Positions 53,179-61,707 are shown, counted from the stretch's first letter. The stretch is DNA of 64,000 nt from Oceanobacillus polygoni (GCF_008304605.1 NZ_PIJY01000014.1:1-64000), one strand, 5' to 3'. The notes: generated from the letters alone by a model not told the origin. Translations and numbers: made by a program.

Positions 53179-53241
53179 TGAACAACGAATTTCCTGACAA
53201 CTATAATTTATAATAAAGGCTTTAGAATTTATTTACTATTT

Positions 53242-53277
53242 AAACACAACATATTTTCCACTTATGTTGTGTTTTTT
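53242..53277 (+). terminator. Rho-independent terminator
   Basis: AAACACAACATA (53242-53253) pairs perfectly with TATGTTGTGTTT (53263-53274), followed by T. It closes the disaccharide cluster. Confidence 0.88.
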
Positions 53278-53459
53278 GATGTATAAATGGATGTTTATTG
53301 TCCTACGGTCTCCTATTCTCTATATTAATTACCTCCCTACACTAAGCTTCTATATTTCCTGAAAACTACTTCTACTCTTCTATATCCGCAGTTAATAAAG
53401 ATTAAATATTATTAATATTTAATCTTTTGTAATGAAGTAAATTTTTTGAAAAAAGGTAT

Positions 53460-53487
53460 TTTGCAAACGCTTTTTATATGTTATATT
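53460..53487 (+). promoter_or_regulatory. cre-like site and AT-rich promoter region
   Basis: TTGCAAACGCTTTTT fits cre at the core positions, and TATATT follows at 53482-53487. The cre would overlap the -35 region of the lactonase operon, giving CcpA repression. The -35 hexamer cannot be fixed with certainty. Confidence 0.4.
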
Positions 53488-53505
53488 AGATTTATATTTA
53501 ACATC

Positions 53506-53531
53506 TGTTCAAACGAGTGAACATTTGTTCA
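53506..53531. promoter_or_regulatory. Candidate SorC operator
   Basis: TGTTCA-N6-TGAACA (53506-53523) is a perfect inverted repeat and is followed by another TGTTCA at 53526-53531. It lies between promoter and ribosome binding site of the lactonase gene. The SorC regulator at 61768 is the likely ligand-controlled binder. Confidence 0.5.
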
Positions 53532-53552
53532 AAAAATGGGAGGAGTTTTTGT

Positions 53553-54485
53553 ATGGCAAAAGGAAAAGTTAGAACAGTATTAGGAGATATCGAGGCATTA
53601 GAAATGGGCTTTACAATGGCACATGAACATATTTTGACAAATCCACAGGGGGAAGGAACAAAAAATAATCTGGACCACCATTTAGACAGTGTTCCATTGG
53701 CAATTCAAATGTTAAGAGAATTTAAAGAAATAGGTGGTGGAGCTATTATTGAAACAACTCCAGAATCATGGGGAAGAAATACTCCAGGAATGGTCACAGC
53801 TTCTCAAGAATCAGGCGTACATGTTGTTGCGTGTACAGGGTACATTTGTGAAGAGCATGGCATGGAGCCAGAACTAAATGAATGGTCAACTAACTATGTT
53901 GCAGAGAGAATGTTAGGTGATGTCCAGGTAGGGATGGATGGTACGACTGTTAAAGCTGGATGGATTAAAGCTGGTACTGCTTATAATCACATTACCCCAA
54001 ACGAAGAGAAAGTGTTAAGAGCAGGTGCGCGTGCAGCGACAGAAGCCGGTACATGTTTCCACACTCATACAACGGCTGGAACGATGGGGATTGAGCAATG
54101 TGAAATTGTGTTAGACGAAGGATTTGATATGAGTAAATTTATCGTTGCCCACGTAGACCGTGTTCCTGATTTATGGTACCATCGTCAAATTTTAAAGACG
54201 GGTGCAAATATCATCTATGATGGTCCAGGAAAAGCAAAATATTATCCAGATAGCATGAGAATTGAATTGCTTAAACAATTAGTTGCAGATGGTTACGAAG
54301 ATCAAATCATGCTTTCCAATGATATGGGAAGAAGATCACACCATAAAGTATACGGATATGGCCCAGGATTCAACTGGATTAAAGAACGTTTCTTACCAAG
54401 ATTGCTTGATGAAGGATTCAGTCAAGAAGTGCTTGATAAGTTTATGATTCATAACCCTGCAAGAGTTTACCAAATGGAAAAGTAG
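53553..54485 (+). CDS. Phosphotriesterase-family metal hydrolase, probable lactonase
   Basis: This 310-residue amidohydrolase-superfamily enzyme has all binuclear metal ligands: HEH at 24-26, a Lys in GWIKAG likely to be carboxylated, the two later His in CFHTHTT and FIVAHVDR, and the Asp in LSNDMGRRSHH. GGAGGAG lies at good spacing before the ATG at 53553. Bacterial members of this family near sugar-acid genes usually hydrolyse sugar lactones. It opens an operon with decarboxylase, epimerase and transketolase genes, so hydrolysis of a lactone or phospholactone as the first step is likely. Confidence 0.85.
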   Translation: MAKGKVRTVLGDIEALEMGFTMAHEHILTNPQGEGTKNNLDHHLDSVPLAIQMLREFKEIGGGAIIETTPESWGRNTPGMVTASQESGVHVVACTGYICEEHGMEPELNEWSTNYVAERMLGDVQVGMDGTTVKAGWIKAGTAYNHITPNEEKVLRAGARAATEAGTCFHTHTTAGTMGIEQCEIVLDEGFDMSKFIVAHVDRVPDLWYHRQILKTGANIIYDGPGKAKYYPDSMRIELLKQLVADGYEDQIMLSNDMGRRSHHKVYGYGPGFNWIKERFLPRLLDEGFSQEVLDKFMIHNPARVYQMEK

Positions 54486-54495
54486 AGGTGCAAAA

Positions 54496-55149
54496 ATGAG
54501 CAGACCCAAATTACAGCTAGCTTTAGATAATCATGATTTGTCGAATTCTTTAGCTTCTGCTCAAAAAGCTCAATCACAAGTGGATGTGATGGAAGTAGGC
54601 ACGATGCTAGCTTTTGAAAATGGAATGAAGGCGGTTCGTATCATGAAAAGCCTATTTCCAGAGCACATCGTGTTAGCGGATATTCGCATTATTAAAGCTG
54701 GGGGAAAACTGGCCAAATTGGCCTTCGACTCCGGTGCTGATTGGGTAACGGTCATGAGTGATGCTTCAAATGATACGATTGAGGCAGTAGTTAAGGAAGT
54801 AAAATCACGCGAAAATAAAGACGTACAGATAGAAATAAATCAATCTTTCACAAGTGAACAAACCGATTACTGGCGATCTTTAGGGATTACCCAGTTAATT
54901 TATCACCGTTCCAGCGAAGTGGTAGAGGAAGAAGTGAAGTGGACCCCAGAAGTCATCCTTGAACTAAAGAATTTAGCTGACAAAGGCTTTCAGTTGAGTA
55001 TTACTGGCGGATTATCCGTTGACGAAATCAAACTATTTAAAGATGTCCCGGTTTATTGCTTTATTGCTGGAAGGAAAATCGCTAATTCCCCTGAACCTTT
55101 TCAAGCAGCAAAACAATATAAAGATGAAATTATTCATGTGTTTGGATGA
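54496..55149 (+). CDS. UlaD-like decarboxylase with altered active site
   Basis: This 217-residue TIM barrel of the OMP-decarboxylase suprafamily aligns without gaps over its first 70 residues with 3-keto-L-gulonate-6-phosphate decarboxylase (UlaD) as I remember it. Asp11, Glu33 and Asp62 are kept, as are VQIE (Glu113), YHRS (His137) and TGGL. The catalytic Asp62-x-Lys64-x-x-Asp67 motif reads ADIRIIKAG, so position 64 is Arg and 67 is Lys. Lys64 normally stabilises the enediolate. The protein may thus act on another substrate or by changed chemistry. It starts 10 bp after the lactonase gene behind AGAGGTG and overlaps the upstream end of the next frame. Confidence 0.82.
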   Translation: MSRPKLQLALDNHDLSNSLASAQKAQSQVDVMEVGTMLAFENGMKAVRIMKSLFPEHIVLADIRIIKAGGKLAKLAFDSGADWVTVMSDASNDTIEAVVKEVKSRENKDVQIEINQSFTSEQTDYWRSLGITQLIYHRSSEVVEEEVKWTPEVILELKNLADKGFQLSITGGLSVDEIKLFKDVPVYCFIAGRKIANSPEPFQAAKQYKDEIIHVFG

Positions 55150-55163
55150 TGGAGGAGCTGCTC

Positions 55164-55997
55164 ATGAAAACAATAAAACTAGGAATCTATGAGAAGGCGT
55201 TGCCACTCAATAAGGATATTGAAGACGTTTTACACTCGATAGCTGATGCTGGATATTCTTTTTTTGAAATGGCTTTAGACAAAGACCGTTTACCAAGGTT
55301 TCAGTGGTCTACAGAACAGAAAGCAACGTGGCTTCGTGCTAGCTTAAACAGTGGAGTCCGTTTCTACAATATGGTTCTAAGTGTCCATCGTGATTTTCCT
55401 TTCGGAAGTAAAGAAGTGGAGATTCGACAACAAGCAATGCAAATTATGGAACAGGCGATTGATTTCTCATCAAGTATGGGCATTCGTACAATCCAAATTG
55501 CCGGTTACTATACGCTTGAACATGAAGTTACAACGGATGATTCAAAGAAAAGGTTTTTAGAAGGAATGTATCGATCCGCTGAACTTGCCAGTCAAGCAGG
55601 GGTGATGCTCGGTATTGAGAATGTCGACAGAGACATCATTTCTCTTGAACAAATAAAAGAAATCGTCGAAGAAGTTCAATCACCTTGGTTAAAGATGTAT
55701 CCGGATGTCGGGAATTTAACGGCGCATCATTTTAATGTCAAACAGTCGCTAGCAGAAAACATCAATCATATCATTGGTATCCATCTTAAAGATACGAAGG
55801 AAGGGGTATTTAGAAGAACTCCATTTGGTGAAGGAATCGTCGATTTCAAAGCTGTGTTTGAGACCCTTTTCGAAGCTGGATACGATGGACCTTTTGGATT
55901 AGAAATGTGGAACGACAACAGCAGAAATAGCATGGAAATCATTAAGGAGGCAAGGACATGGATGTTGGATCAAATGTTGTACAAAGCACGCAGCTAA
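55164..55997 (+). CDS. UlaE-like L-xylulose/L-ribulose-5-phosphate 3-epimerase
   Basis: This 277-residue TIM barrel belongs to the hexulose-6-phosphate/L-xylulose-5-phosphate 3-epimerase family. It begins MKTIKLGIYEKALP, and the metal ligands are visible in LGIENVDRD (Glu), YPDVGNLTA (Asp), IGIHLKDTKEG (His) and GLEMWND (Glu). The known UlaE reaction turns L-xylulose 5-phosphate into L-ribulose 5-phosphate. GGAGGAGC lies before the ATG at 55164. Its end overlaps the transketolase N-subunit gene by 40 bp, which implies coupled translation. Confidence 0.85.
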   Translation: MKTIKLGIYEKALPLNKDIEDVLHSIADAGYSFFEMALDKDRLPRFQWSTEQKATWLRASLNSGVRFYNMVLSVHRDFPFGSKEVEIRQQAMQIMEQAIDFSSSMGIRTIQIAGYYTLEHEVTTDDSKKRFLEGMYRSAELASQAGVMLGIENVDRDIISLEQIKEIVEEVQSPWLKMYPDVGNLTAHHFNVKQSLAENINHIIGIHLKDTKEGVFRRTPFGEGIVDFKAVFETLFEAGYDGPFGLEMWNDNSRNSMEIIKEARTWMLDQMLYKARS

Positions 55998-56917
55998 AAC
56001 TGGATGAACAATATGAATATAAAAAAATGGAACAAATGGCTCATGGGATTCGCCAACGGGTATTAGAATTAACCATTGAAAAAAATGGGTGTTATTTGAG
56101 TCAAGCTCTTTCTAGTGCCGAAACGGTTGCTGTTTTATATGGCGGGTTAATGAAATTAGGAGAAAGCCAAGCTCCGTTTGATGCTCCTGCTTTTGGGGGA
56201 ATACCTGGAAACAGCAATAAAGACTATGTTACAGGTGCCGCTTATAACGGACCAACTGGACCAGGTTACGATCGTTTGTTAATTTCACCTGCACACTATG
56301 CCGTCGTGATTTATGCGGCTTTGGTTGAATCGGGAAGATTGTCGCCAGACTCACTGAAAGAATTTAATGTGGATGGAAGCATTGTCGAACAAATCGGTGC
56401 GGAACATTCCCCTGGTTTTGAATTGACAACAGGTTCGTTTGGTCAAGCGATAAGCCAGGCAGGAGGAATTGCTCATGCTAGAAAAATGAGGAATGAAGAA
56501 GGACGCGTTTTCTTGTTCATGTCTGACGGAGAGTTAGAGGAAGGGCAAACTTGGGAAGGGATCCAAGCTGCTGCTCATTATAAATTAGATAATCTTGTTG
56601 TTTATGTCGATGTTAATGGTCAACAGTACGATGGCTGGACTAAAGACGTCATGAATATCGAACCAATCAATTCTCGAATTGAGGCATTTGGTGGAACTTG
56701 TGTCACTGTTGATGGACACAATATAAAGGAATTAGTGAAGGCGAGTCAAGCACCAACTGAAGGCAAACCATTGTTCGTTTTATGTTATACCAATTCTGCT
56801 CAAGGGTTACCAGAGTTGGATTATCGAAAGCCAAATCTTCACTTTGTAAGATTTCGCGACCATGAAGTTGAACAATTTAAAGCGATTCTTGAAAAAATGA
56901 AGAAAGGGGTTCGGTAA
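55958..56917 (+). CDS. Transketolase, N-terminal subunit
   Basis: This 319-residue protein is the thiamine-diphosphate-binding half of a split transketolase. HYAVVIYAALVESG near residue 110 and the Mg/diphosphate motif MSDGELEEGQTWEG near 188 are clear. AAGGAGG lies at good spacing before the ATG, inside the end of the epimerase gene. The C-terminal half follows 2 bp later. Split transketolases occur in several sugar pathways, including apulose-4-phosphate and sulfo-sugar cleavage, as well as in ordinary pentose metabolism. Here the enzyme should transfer a two-carbon unit from the ketose phosphate made by the upstream enzymes. Confidence 0.88.
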   Translation: MDVGSNVVQSTQLKLDEQYEYKKMEQMAHGIRQRVLELTIEKNGCYLSQALSSAETVAVLYGGLMKLGESQAPFDAPAFGGIPGNSNKDYVTGAAYNGPTGPGYDRLLISPAHYAVVIYAALVESGRLSPDSLKEFNVDGSIVEQIGAEHSPGFELTTGSFGQAISQAGGIAHARKMRNEEGRVFLFMSDGELEEGQTWEGIQAAAHYKLDNLVVYVDVNGQQYDGWTKDVMNIEPINSRIEAFGGTCVTVDGHNIKELVKASQAPTEGKPLFVLCYTNSAQGLPELDYRKPNLHFVRFRDHEVEQFKAILEKMKKGVR

Positions 56918-56919
56918 TT

Positions 56920-57939
56920 ATGGTTGAATTTGTAAATAATCCACATTCCCAAAACATGGTGAGATATGGAAAGGAAAGAGAAAACGTTCTTGTCTTATCT
57001 GGAGACTTAACAGGATCAACAGAGATTGCTGAGTTCAAAAAACAACTACCTGAAAAATTTGTTTCCATGGGGATGGCTGAACAAAACATGCTAAGCTGGG
57101 CTGGTGGTTTGGCGAGGGAAGGTTATGTTCCATTCCTGCATACGTTTGCTGTCTTCTTATATAGAAGGCCATATGACCAATTATCTATGTCGGTCGCATA
57201 CCCAAACTTAAAGGTGCGTTTAGTTGGATTCCTTCCGGGTATCATGACACCAGGTGGAGTTACTCACCAAGCGATCGAGGATATTTCTGTCCTAAGAAGT
57301 GTCCCAAATATGACGATTTTTGAAACAGGTGATGCGACCGACGTTGAAACCGTCTTAGATGCCACCGATGATATCAATGGACCCGTCTACATCCGGATGT
57401 TACGCGGACGTTTGGCTCGTTTGTTTCCGAAAAATGAACCATTGAAGTTTAATACTGCAAGAATATTAAATGAAGGTGATGATATTACTGTATTGTCTAG
57501 TGGTATCTGTACAGAAGAGGCAATGAAGGCAGTCAATTTATTAAAAGAGAAAGGCGTTCATGTGAAACACCTTCATATTTCTACTTTAAAACCATTTACT
57601 GATGAACGGGTTGTCAAAGCTCTTAAGGAATCGAAAAAAGGCGTCATTACAATTGAAAACCACTCGGCAATTGGTGGCTTAGGATCAGCAGTTGCAGAAG
57701 TGATGGCTGAGAATGGAATCTCAACAAAATTAACGAAGATAGGTATTCCAGATACCTATGGACATGGAGCTTCTGCAGAATATTTAATGCGTAAATTTGG
57801 TTTAGATGCTCTTGGTTTATTAAACACGATTGAAAAAGTATTAGACAGGAACTTGAATATTACCGAAGAACAGGTTAAAGCATTTGATTTAAAGGAAGAG
57901 CAAGAAGACATAAAGCAAACTCAATTAGAAGCACTTTAA
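56920..57939 (+). CDS. Transketolase, C-terminal subunit
   Basis: This 339-residue protein holds the pyrimidine-binding and C-terminal domains. MGMAEQNMLSWAGGLAREG contains the catalytic Glu that activates thiamine diphosphate, and GGVTHQAIEDISVLRSVPNM is the typical following motif. It is translated with the N-terminal half, 2 bp apart. The C-terminus has a tail of about 15 polar residues after the normal end. It makes a heterotetramer with the N-subunit in known cases. Confidence 0.88.
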   Translation: MVEFVNNPHSQNMVRYGKERENVLVLSGDLTGSTEIAEFKKQLPEKFVSMGMAEQNMLSWAGGLAREGYVPFLHTFAVFLYRRPYDQLSMSVAYPNLKVRLVGFLPGIMTPGGVTHQAIEDISVLRSVPNMTIFETGDATDVETVLDATDDINGPVYIRMLRGRLARLFPKNEPLKFNTARILNEGDDITVLSSGICTEEAMKAVNLLKEKGVHVKHLHISTLKPFTDERVVKALKESKKGVITIENHSAIGGLGSAVAEVMAENGISTKLTKIGIPDTYGHGASAEYLMRKFGLDALGLLNTIEKVLDRNLNITEEQVKAFDLKEEQEDIKQTQLEAL

Positions 57940-57954
57940 GGAGGTTTCAAGATT

Positions 57955-58614
57955 ATGCTACTTGAGGAATTAAGGAAGACCGTATGTGCTCAAAATATAG
58001 CACTTGTAGATAACGGCTTAGTGTTATGGACAAGTGGGAATGTAAGCGCAAGAGATCCGGAAACCAATTATGTTGTTATCAAACCAAGTGGAGTGTTGTT
58101 TGATCAACTAACACCAGAGAAAATGGTGGTTGTTGATCTATATGGAAAAGTAGTGGATGGGGATTTAAAACCTTCTGTTGATACTGCTTCCCATTTATAT
58201 GTATACCGTCATCGCGATGACGTTCATGGTATTGTTCACACGCATTCTCCTTATGCTACGAGCTTCGCTATAACCGGGGAACCGTTGCATATCTACACAA
58301 CAACCTCAGCTGCTGTTTTTGGAGGGACGATTCCAATATCTGATTTTGCCATCATTGGTGAAGAGGAAATTGGACAAGAGATAGTGGAGAAAATCGGAAA
58401 TTCAGAGGCTATTTTAATTCGTAGTCACGGTATCTTTACAATTGGAAAGACATCGGAAAAAGCATTGAAAACCTCCGTTATATTAGAGGAAACGGCACAA
58501 TCTGTTCATTATGCGATGTTGAGAACAAAAGTTGAACCTTTACCAGAAGACGTCGTCGAACAAGGATACCGAGTTTATAATGATACTTACGGTCAGAAGA
58601 AAACGACAATTTAA
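57955..58614 (+). CDS. AraD-like L-ribulose-5-phosphate 4-epimerase / class II aldolase
   Basis: This 219-residue protein belongs to the zinc aldolase/epimerase family and is closest to AraD/UlaF. Asp76 and His95/His97 (IVHTHS) fall at the same numbers as in E. coli AraD, His158 (RSHG) is the third metal ligand, and the C-terminal TYGQ keeps the catalytic Tyr. The partner acid/base Asp120 of AraD is replaced by Ala (TSAAVFGG). The protein may therefore be an aldolase or act on a different sugar rather than be a normal 4-epimerase. AAGGAGG precedes the ATG, and it closes the six-gene operon. Confidence 0.82.
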   Translation: MLLEELRKTVCAQNIALVDNGLVLWTSGNVSARDPETNYVVIKPSGVLFDQLTPEKMVVVDLYGKVVDGDLKPSVDTASHLYVYRHRDDVHGIVHTHSPYATSFAITGEPLHIYTTTSAAVFGGTIPISDFAIIGEEEIGQEIVEKIGNSEAILIRSHGIFTIGKTSEKALKTSVILEETAQSVHYAMLRTKVEPLPEDVVEQGYRVYNDTYGQKKTTI

Positions 58615-58625
58615 GGAGTATCGTT

Positions 58626-59050
58626 ATGGACCAAAAATATGCCCAGATTACACGGGTGGCTGAATTGTATTATCAGCGGAATCTAACAGCAAAAGCTATC
58701 AGAAATTATGGGGTCTCCAGGCTCACAGTCTCAAGGCTTTTGGAAGAGTCAATGAGACAGGATTTGTAGGAACCAACGTGCATACCCCTGTTTTTGATCG
58801 GATTTTTTGGATGTAGAAGAAAAGGGAAGTTTGCTCCAATTAGGTGCTGTTGGACATTTGCTGGCTCATCCTATTGATGAAATTGGGGGAGAGATTCCTA
58901 TTGCTTCCGCTTGTTAATTTGCAAATGTAATGCGGTCGATTGGAATCGCAACGACTACTGTAAAAGCAAAGGTGCTTTTGACAGTGGAGAAAAGGCTGGT
59001 GTTTTAATGTCGTTACTATTGATAAGTGGTGTGAGAAAGAACTGCTCTAA
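58626..59050 (+). pseudogene. Decayed SorC family sugar-binding regulator
   Basis: The start encodes RVAELYYQRNLTAKAIRNYG and VSRLTVSRLLEESMR, the SorC HTH, closely similar to the intact SorC at 61768, then stops at TAG. Later pieces match the C-terminal domain: LLQLGAVGHLLAHPIDE, then IGIATTTVKAK, and in another frame VVTIDKWCEKELL to a stop at 59050. Most of the sugar-binding domain is deleted and several stops and shifts are present. A GGAGTA box and ATG 11 bp after the AraD-like gene show it was once the last gene of the operon. Confidence 0.75.
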
Positions 59051-59066
59051 TTTTTAAGTGGATAAA

Positions 59067-59081
59067 ATGTAATCGCTTTAA
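59067..59081. promoter_or_regulatory. cre-like site
   Basis: ATGTAATCGCTTTAA fits the cre consensus at all but one fixed position. It lies 125 bp before the PfkB promoter. Confidence 0.4.
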
Positions 59082-59206
59082 CAATGTGTCCTGTTAGTAA
59101 TAGAAGCCAATTTGCTATGGAAGCAAGGTAAGTCTGTTAAGTTATTAGTAGGCGAGTGCCCTATTAAAAGATAATTACTAATTTGAATAAGTGGAATTTT
59201 TTGTTA

Positions 59207-59235
59207 TTGCAAATAGGCCGTTTATTATATATAAA
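59207..59235 (+). promoter_or_regulatory. Sigma-A promoter of the PfkB kinase gene
   Basis: TTGCAA (59207-59212) and TATAAA (59230-59235) are 17 bp apart. The leader would be about 40 nt. The remainder of 59082-59206 shows nothing further. Confidence 0.55.
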
Positions 59236-59281
59236 TTTCTTATATTGAAATTATGTAAAAACAAAGAGAGGGGAACAAATT

Positions 59282-60238
59282 ATGAGCTTCGATGTTACAA
59301 CTATCGGAGAAGGAAGTCTTCGCTTATCTGTCCCAGCTGGGAAAAGATTAAACTTAGCTAGTTCTTTTGAAATCGGGGTTTCTGGAGCTGAAGGGAATGT
59401 AGTAGGCTGCTTATCACGTTTAGGCTGGAAAACTGGGTGGATAAGCTGTTTGCCAGAAACACCGGTAGGTAAAAGGGTTCGAAATGAATATCGAAGTCAC
59501 GGGATTAATGTAGATCAGATTATTTGGTCCGATCAATTCCGTTTAGCAACCTTGTATGTGGAGTACGCAGCACCTCCTCGTTCGACAAAGGTCATTTTTG
59601 ACCGTAAAAATACTTGTTTTACCAATATTCTCAAGGAAGATGTCGATTGGTCTTATCTACTAGACTCAAAGATTATTCATTTAACTGGGATTACGGTCGC
59701 ATTATCCGAAAACACAAAAATAATAGTTCAAGAATCAATCAAACGAGCACATGAAGCCGGAGTACCAATTAGCTTCGATGTCAATTATCGTAGCACTTTG
59801 TGGGAGGTAGAAGAAGCATATGAAACGATGTTGCCGATGATTCAAAACGTAGAAGTGTTATTTTGCTCGAAGCGTGATGCTGAATCTGTATTCGGTTGTG
59901 AGGGGAATGATCATGAAATCATTCGTCAGTTGCAAAAAATCTCAAATGCTAACAAATTAGTTATGTCAAGAGGCGCGGCGGGTGTTGTCGGATTAGAAGA
60001 CGGTGTGATTTATGAGGAGCCCGCCCCCGAGGTTGTAATTATAGACAGAATAGGTGCTGGTGATGGTTTGGCTGGTGGCGTTTTACACGGCTGGTTAGAG
60101 AGGGATTTTGTAAAAGGGCTTAAATATGGAGTCCTCACAGCTGCTTTAGCGCTGAGCCAATATGGCGAAGTTGTTAATACCAATGAAAAGGAATTAAATG
60201 GCTTGTTAGAAAGTAGAGGAGCAGACATTGTTCGCTAA
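59282..60238 (+). CDS. PfkB family sugar kinase, KDG-kinase-like
   Basis: This 318-residue ribokinase-family enzyme starts with TIGEGSLRLSVPAGKRL, similar to 2-keto-3-deoxygluconate kinases, and has the anion hole and catalytic Asp in DRIGAGDGLAGGVLHG near residue 258. The first signature, GAEGNVVGCLSRLGW, is near 36. GAGAGGGG precedes the ATG. With a KdgT-type permease downstream it probably phosphorylates an imported sugar acid or its product. It has its own promoter, separate from the lactonase operon. The exact sugar is unknown. Confidence 0.85.
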   Translation: MSFDVTTIGEGSLRLSVPAGKRLNLASSFEIGVSGAEGNVVGCLSRLGWKTGWISCLPETPVGKRVRNEYRSHGINVDQIIWSDQFRLATLYVEYAAPPRSTKVIFDRKNTCFTNILKEDVDWSYLLDSKIIHLTGITVALSENTKIIVQESIKRAHEAGVPISFDVNYRSTLWEVEEAYETMLPMIQNVEVLFCSKRDAESVFGCEGNDHEIIRQLQKISNANKLVMSRGAAGVVGLEDGVIYEEPAPEVVIIDRIGAGDGLAGGVLHGWLERDFVKGLKYGVLTAALALSQYGEVVNTNEKELNGLLESRGADIVR

Positions 60239-60460
60239 TTAAGGTTGAAAGCCATTGAGTTTAGCTGGTGTTACTTTGGTAAAGAGGTGAAATTAATTTT
60301 TAGTTTGATTTTGCTATTCTTTATGGATAGCGGGGTAAATGGTTTTCAAGAAGCCACTTCCAAGCTGTTTTCCCCCTGATTTATAAGCAAGCTATTACCT
60401 GTTACAGGTACTCAATAGACGGGATGTTTTTCCCAATGTCGAAAAGCAGTACCGAAACAG

Positions 60461-60475
60461 TTGAAAGCGCTTAAT
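60461..60475. promoter_or_regulatory. cre-like site before the KdgT gene
   Basis: TTGAAAGCGCTTAAT has the cre core with two deviations at the 3' end. Apart from this, nothing clear is seen in 60239-60596; a promoter for the permease was not identified with confidence. Confidence 0.35.
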
Positions 60476-60596
60476 TACCAATTATTTTTTAAGAGAGCGG
60501 TCGAATTCGTACAAAATAAATGCAGAAGAAATATTCATTTTATAGAAGTAATGATTAGATTATTTGAGAATCTATATTTGAAAAGGAGTATGTAGA

Positions 60597-61622
60597 ATGA
60601 AAATCAAAAAGACCATTGAGAAAATTCCAGCCGGAATGGTGATTGTTCCGCTTTTTCTAGGAATGATTATTAATTCAATCGCCCCAGGTCTTCTACGAAT
60701 AGGAGGATTTACCGAAGCATTGCTAGTAAATGGCACAATGCCATTTATTGCTCTATTTCTAGTATGTGTAGGTTCTCAAGTTCGTGTCAATATGATTGGT
60801 TCTGCTTTTAAAAAAGGTCTTACCCTACTTTTTATGAAATGGTTCATTGCTGCTGTTGTCGCTCTAATCGGTTTTTCTGTCGCTGGCATGGAAGGGTTGT
60901 TTCTTGGAATGGCCCCGATTGCTATCCTCGCTGGTATGAGTAATAGTGCCGGTTCAGTTTATTTGGCGATTGCTGGACAGTATGGTCGAGAAGATGATAC
61001 TGCCGCGTATCCGTTTAATGCAATCAGTGATGGTCCCTTTCTTACAATGATAAGCCTTTCTTTATTTGGGATGATGGGTTTTGTAGAGGGCCTTTTTAAT
61101 TTTACAGATTTAATTTCGGTTATACTACCAATAGTACTTGGTGCTATTCTTGGAAATATTGATGAGGATATGCGTAGTCTTCTTTCAAAAGGAACAGATT
61201 TACTGATTCCATTCTTTGCTTTCTGTATTGGAATGGGAATTTCACTGCAGTCATTAGTTGAAGGTGGAATTGGTGGAGTGCTTATCGGTATCTTGACGAT
61301 TGTTCTAACTGGTGGAGGAGTTTACTTGGTATACAGCTGGTTTGGATGGAACCCGATTGTTGGTGCTTCAGAAGGAACGATAGCAGGTAATGCAATTGCT
61401 ACTCCTGCCATAATCGCCGCAGCAAGTCCTGCATTTGCACCGATAGTGGCAGTAGCTACCGTTCAAATTGCAACTGCAGTGGTCGTAGGTCTTATAGGGT
61501 TACCTTTGTTCATCACTTTCTTAGTAAAGCGTTTAGAGAGAAAAGGTATAAACATTACAGACTTAAATCATCCTAAGTCAGAAAGAATAAAAGCGGAAGC
61601 ACCAATGCAGAAAAAGGCATAA
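60597..61622 (+). CDS. kdgT: 2-keto-3-deoxygluconate permease family transporter
   Basis: This 341-residue protein has about ten membrane helices. The start IEKIPAGMVIVPLFLGMIIN, then GTMPFIALFLVCVGSQV, the GMSNSAGSVYLA segment and the late SEGTIAGNAIATPAIIAA segment are KdgT features. The family imports 2-keto-3-deoxygluconate and related keto acids with protons. AAAAGGAG precedes the ATG. It lies between a KDG-kinase-like gene and a SorC regulator. Since no KDPG aldolase is in the cluster, the substrate may be another keto-sugar acid. The symbol denotes the family. Confidence 0.85.
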   Translation: MKIKKTIEKIPAGMVIVPLFLGMIINSIAPGLLRIGGFTEALLVNGTMPFIALFLVCVGSQVRVNMIGSAFKKGLTLLFMKWFIAAVVALIGFSVAGMEGLFLGMAPIAILAGMSNSAGSVYLAIAGQYGREDDTAAYPFNAISDGPFLTMISLSLFGMMGFVEGLFNFTDLISVILPIVLGAILGNIDEDMRSLLSKGTDLLIPFFAFCIGMGISLQSLVEGGIGGVLIGILTIVLTGGGVYLVYSWFGWNPIVGASEGTIAGNAIATPAIIAAASPAFAPIVAVATVQIATAVVVGLIGLPLFITFLVKRLERKGINITDLNHPKSERIKAEAPMQKKA

Positions 61623-61682
61623 GTTTTGATAACAAAATGAAAACATGTAATTATGGAAAAACACCTTCAATCGAAAGTAAAC

Positions 61683-61707
61683 ACCCCTGAGAGGGGTGCT
61701 TTTTTCT
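61683..61707 (+). terminator. Rho-independent terminator
   Basis: CACCCCT pairs with AGGGGTG around GAG and is followed by six T. It separates kdgT from the regulator gene. Confidence 0.85.

Noticed and set aside
56920-57939. 1-deoxyxylulose-5-phosphate synthase or dehydrogenase E1 instead of transketolase
   Set aside because: The split into halves of 319 and 339 residues, the motif SDGELEEGQTWEG and the sugar-phosphate neighbours fit split transketolase better.
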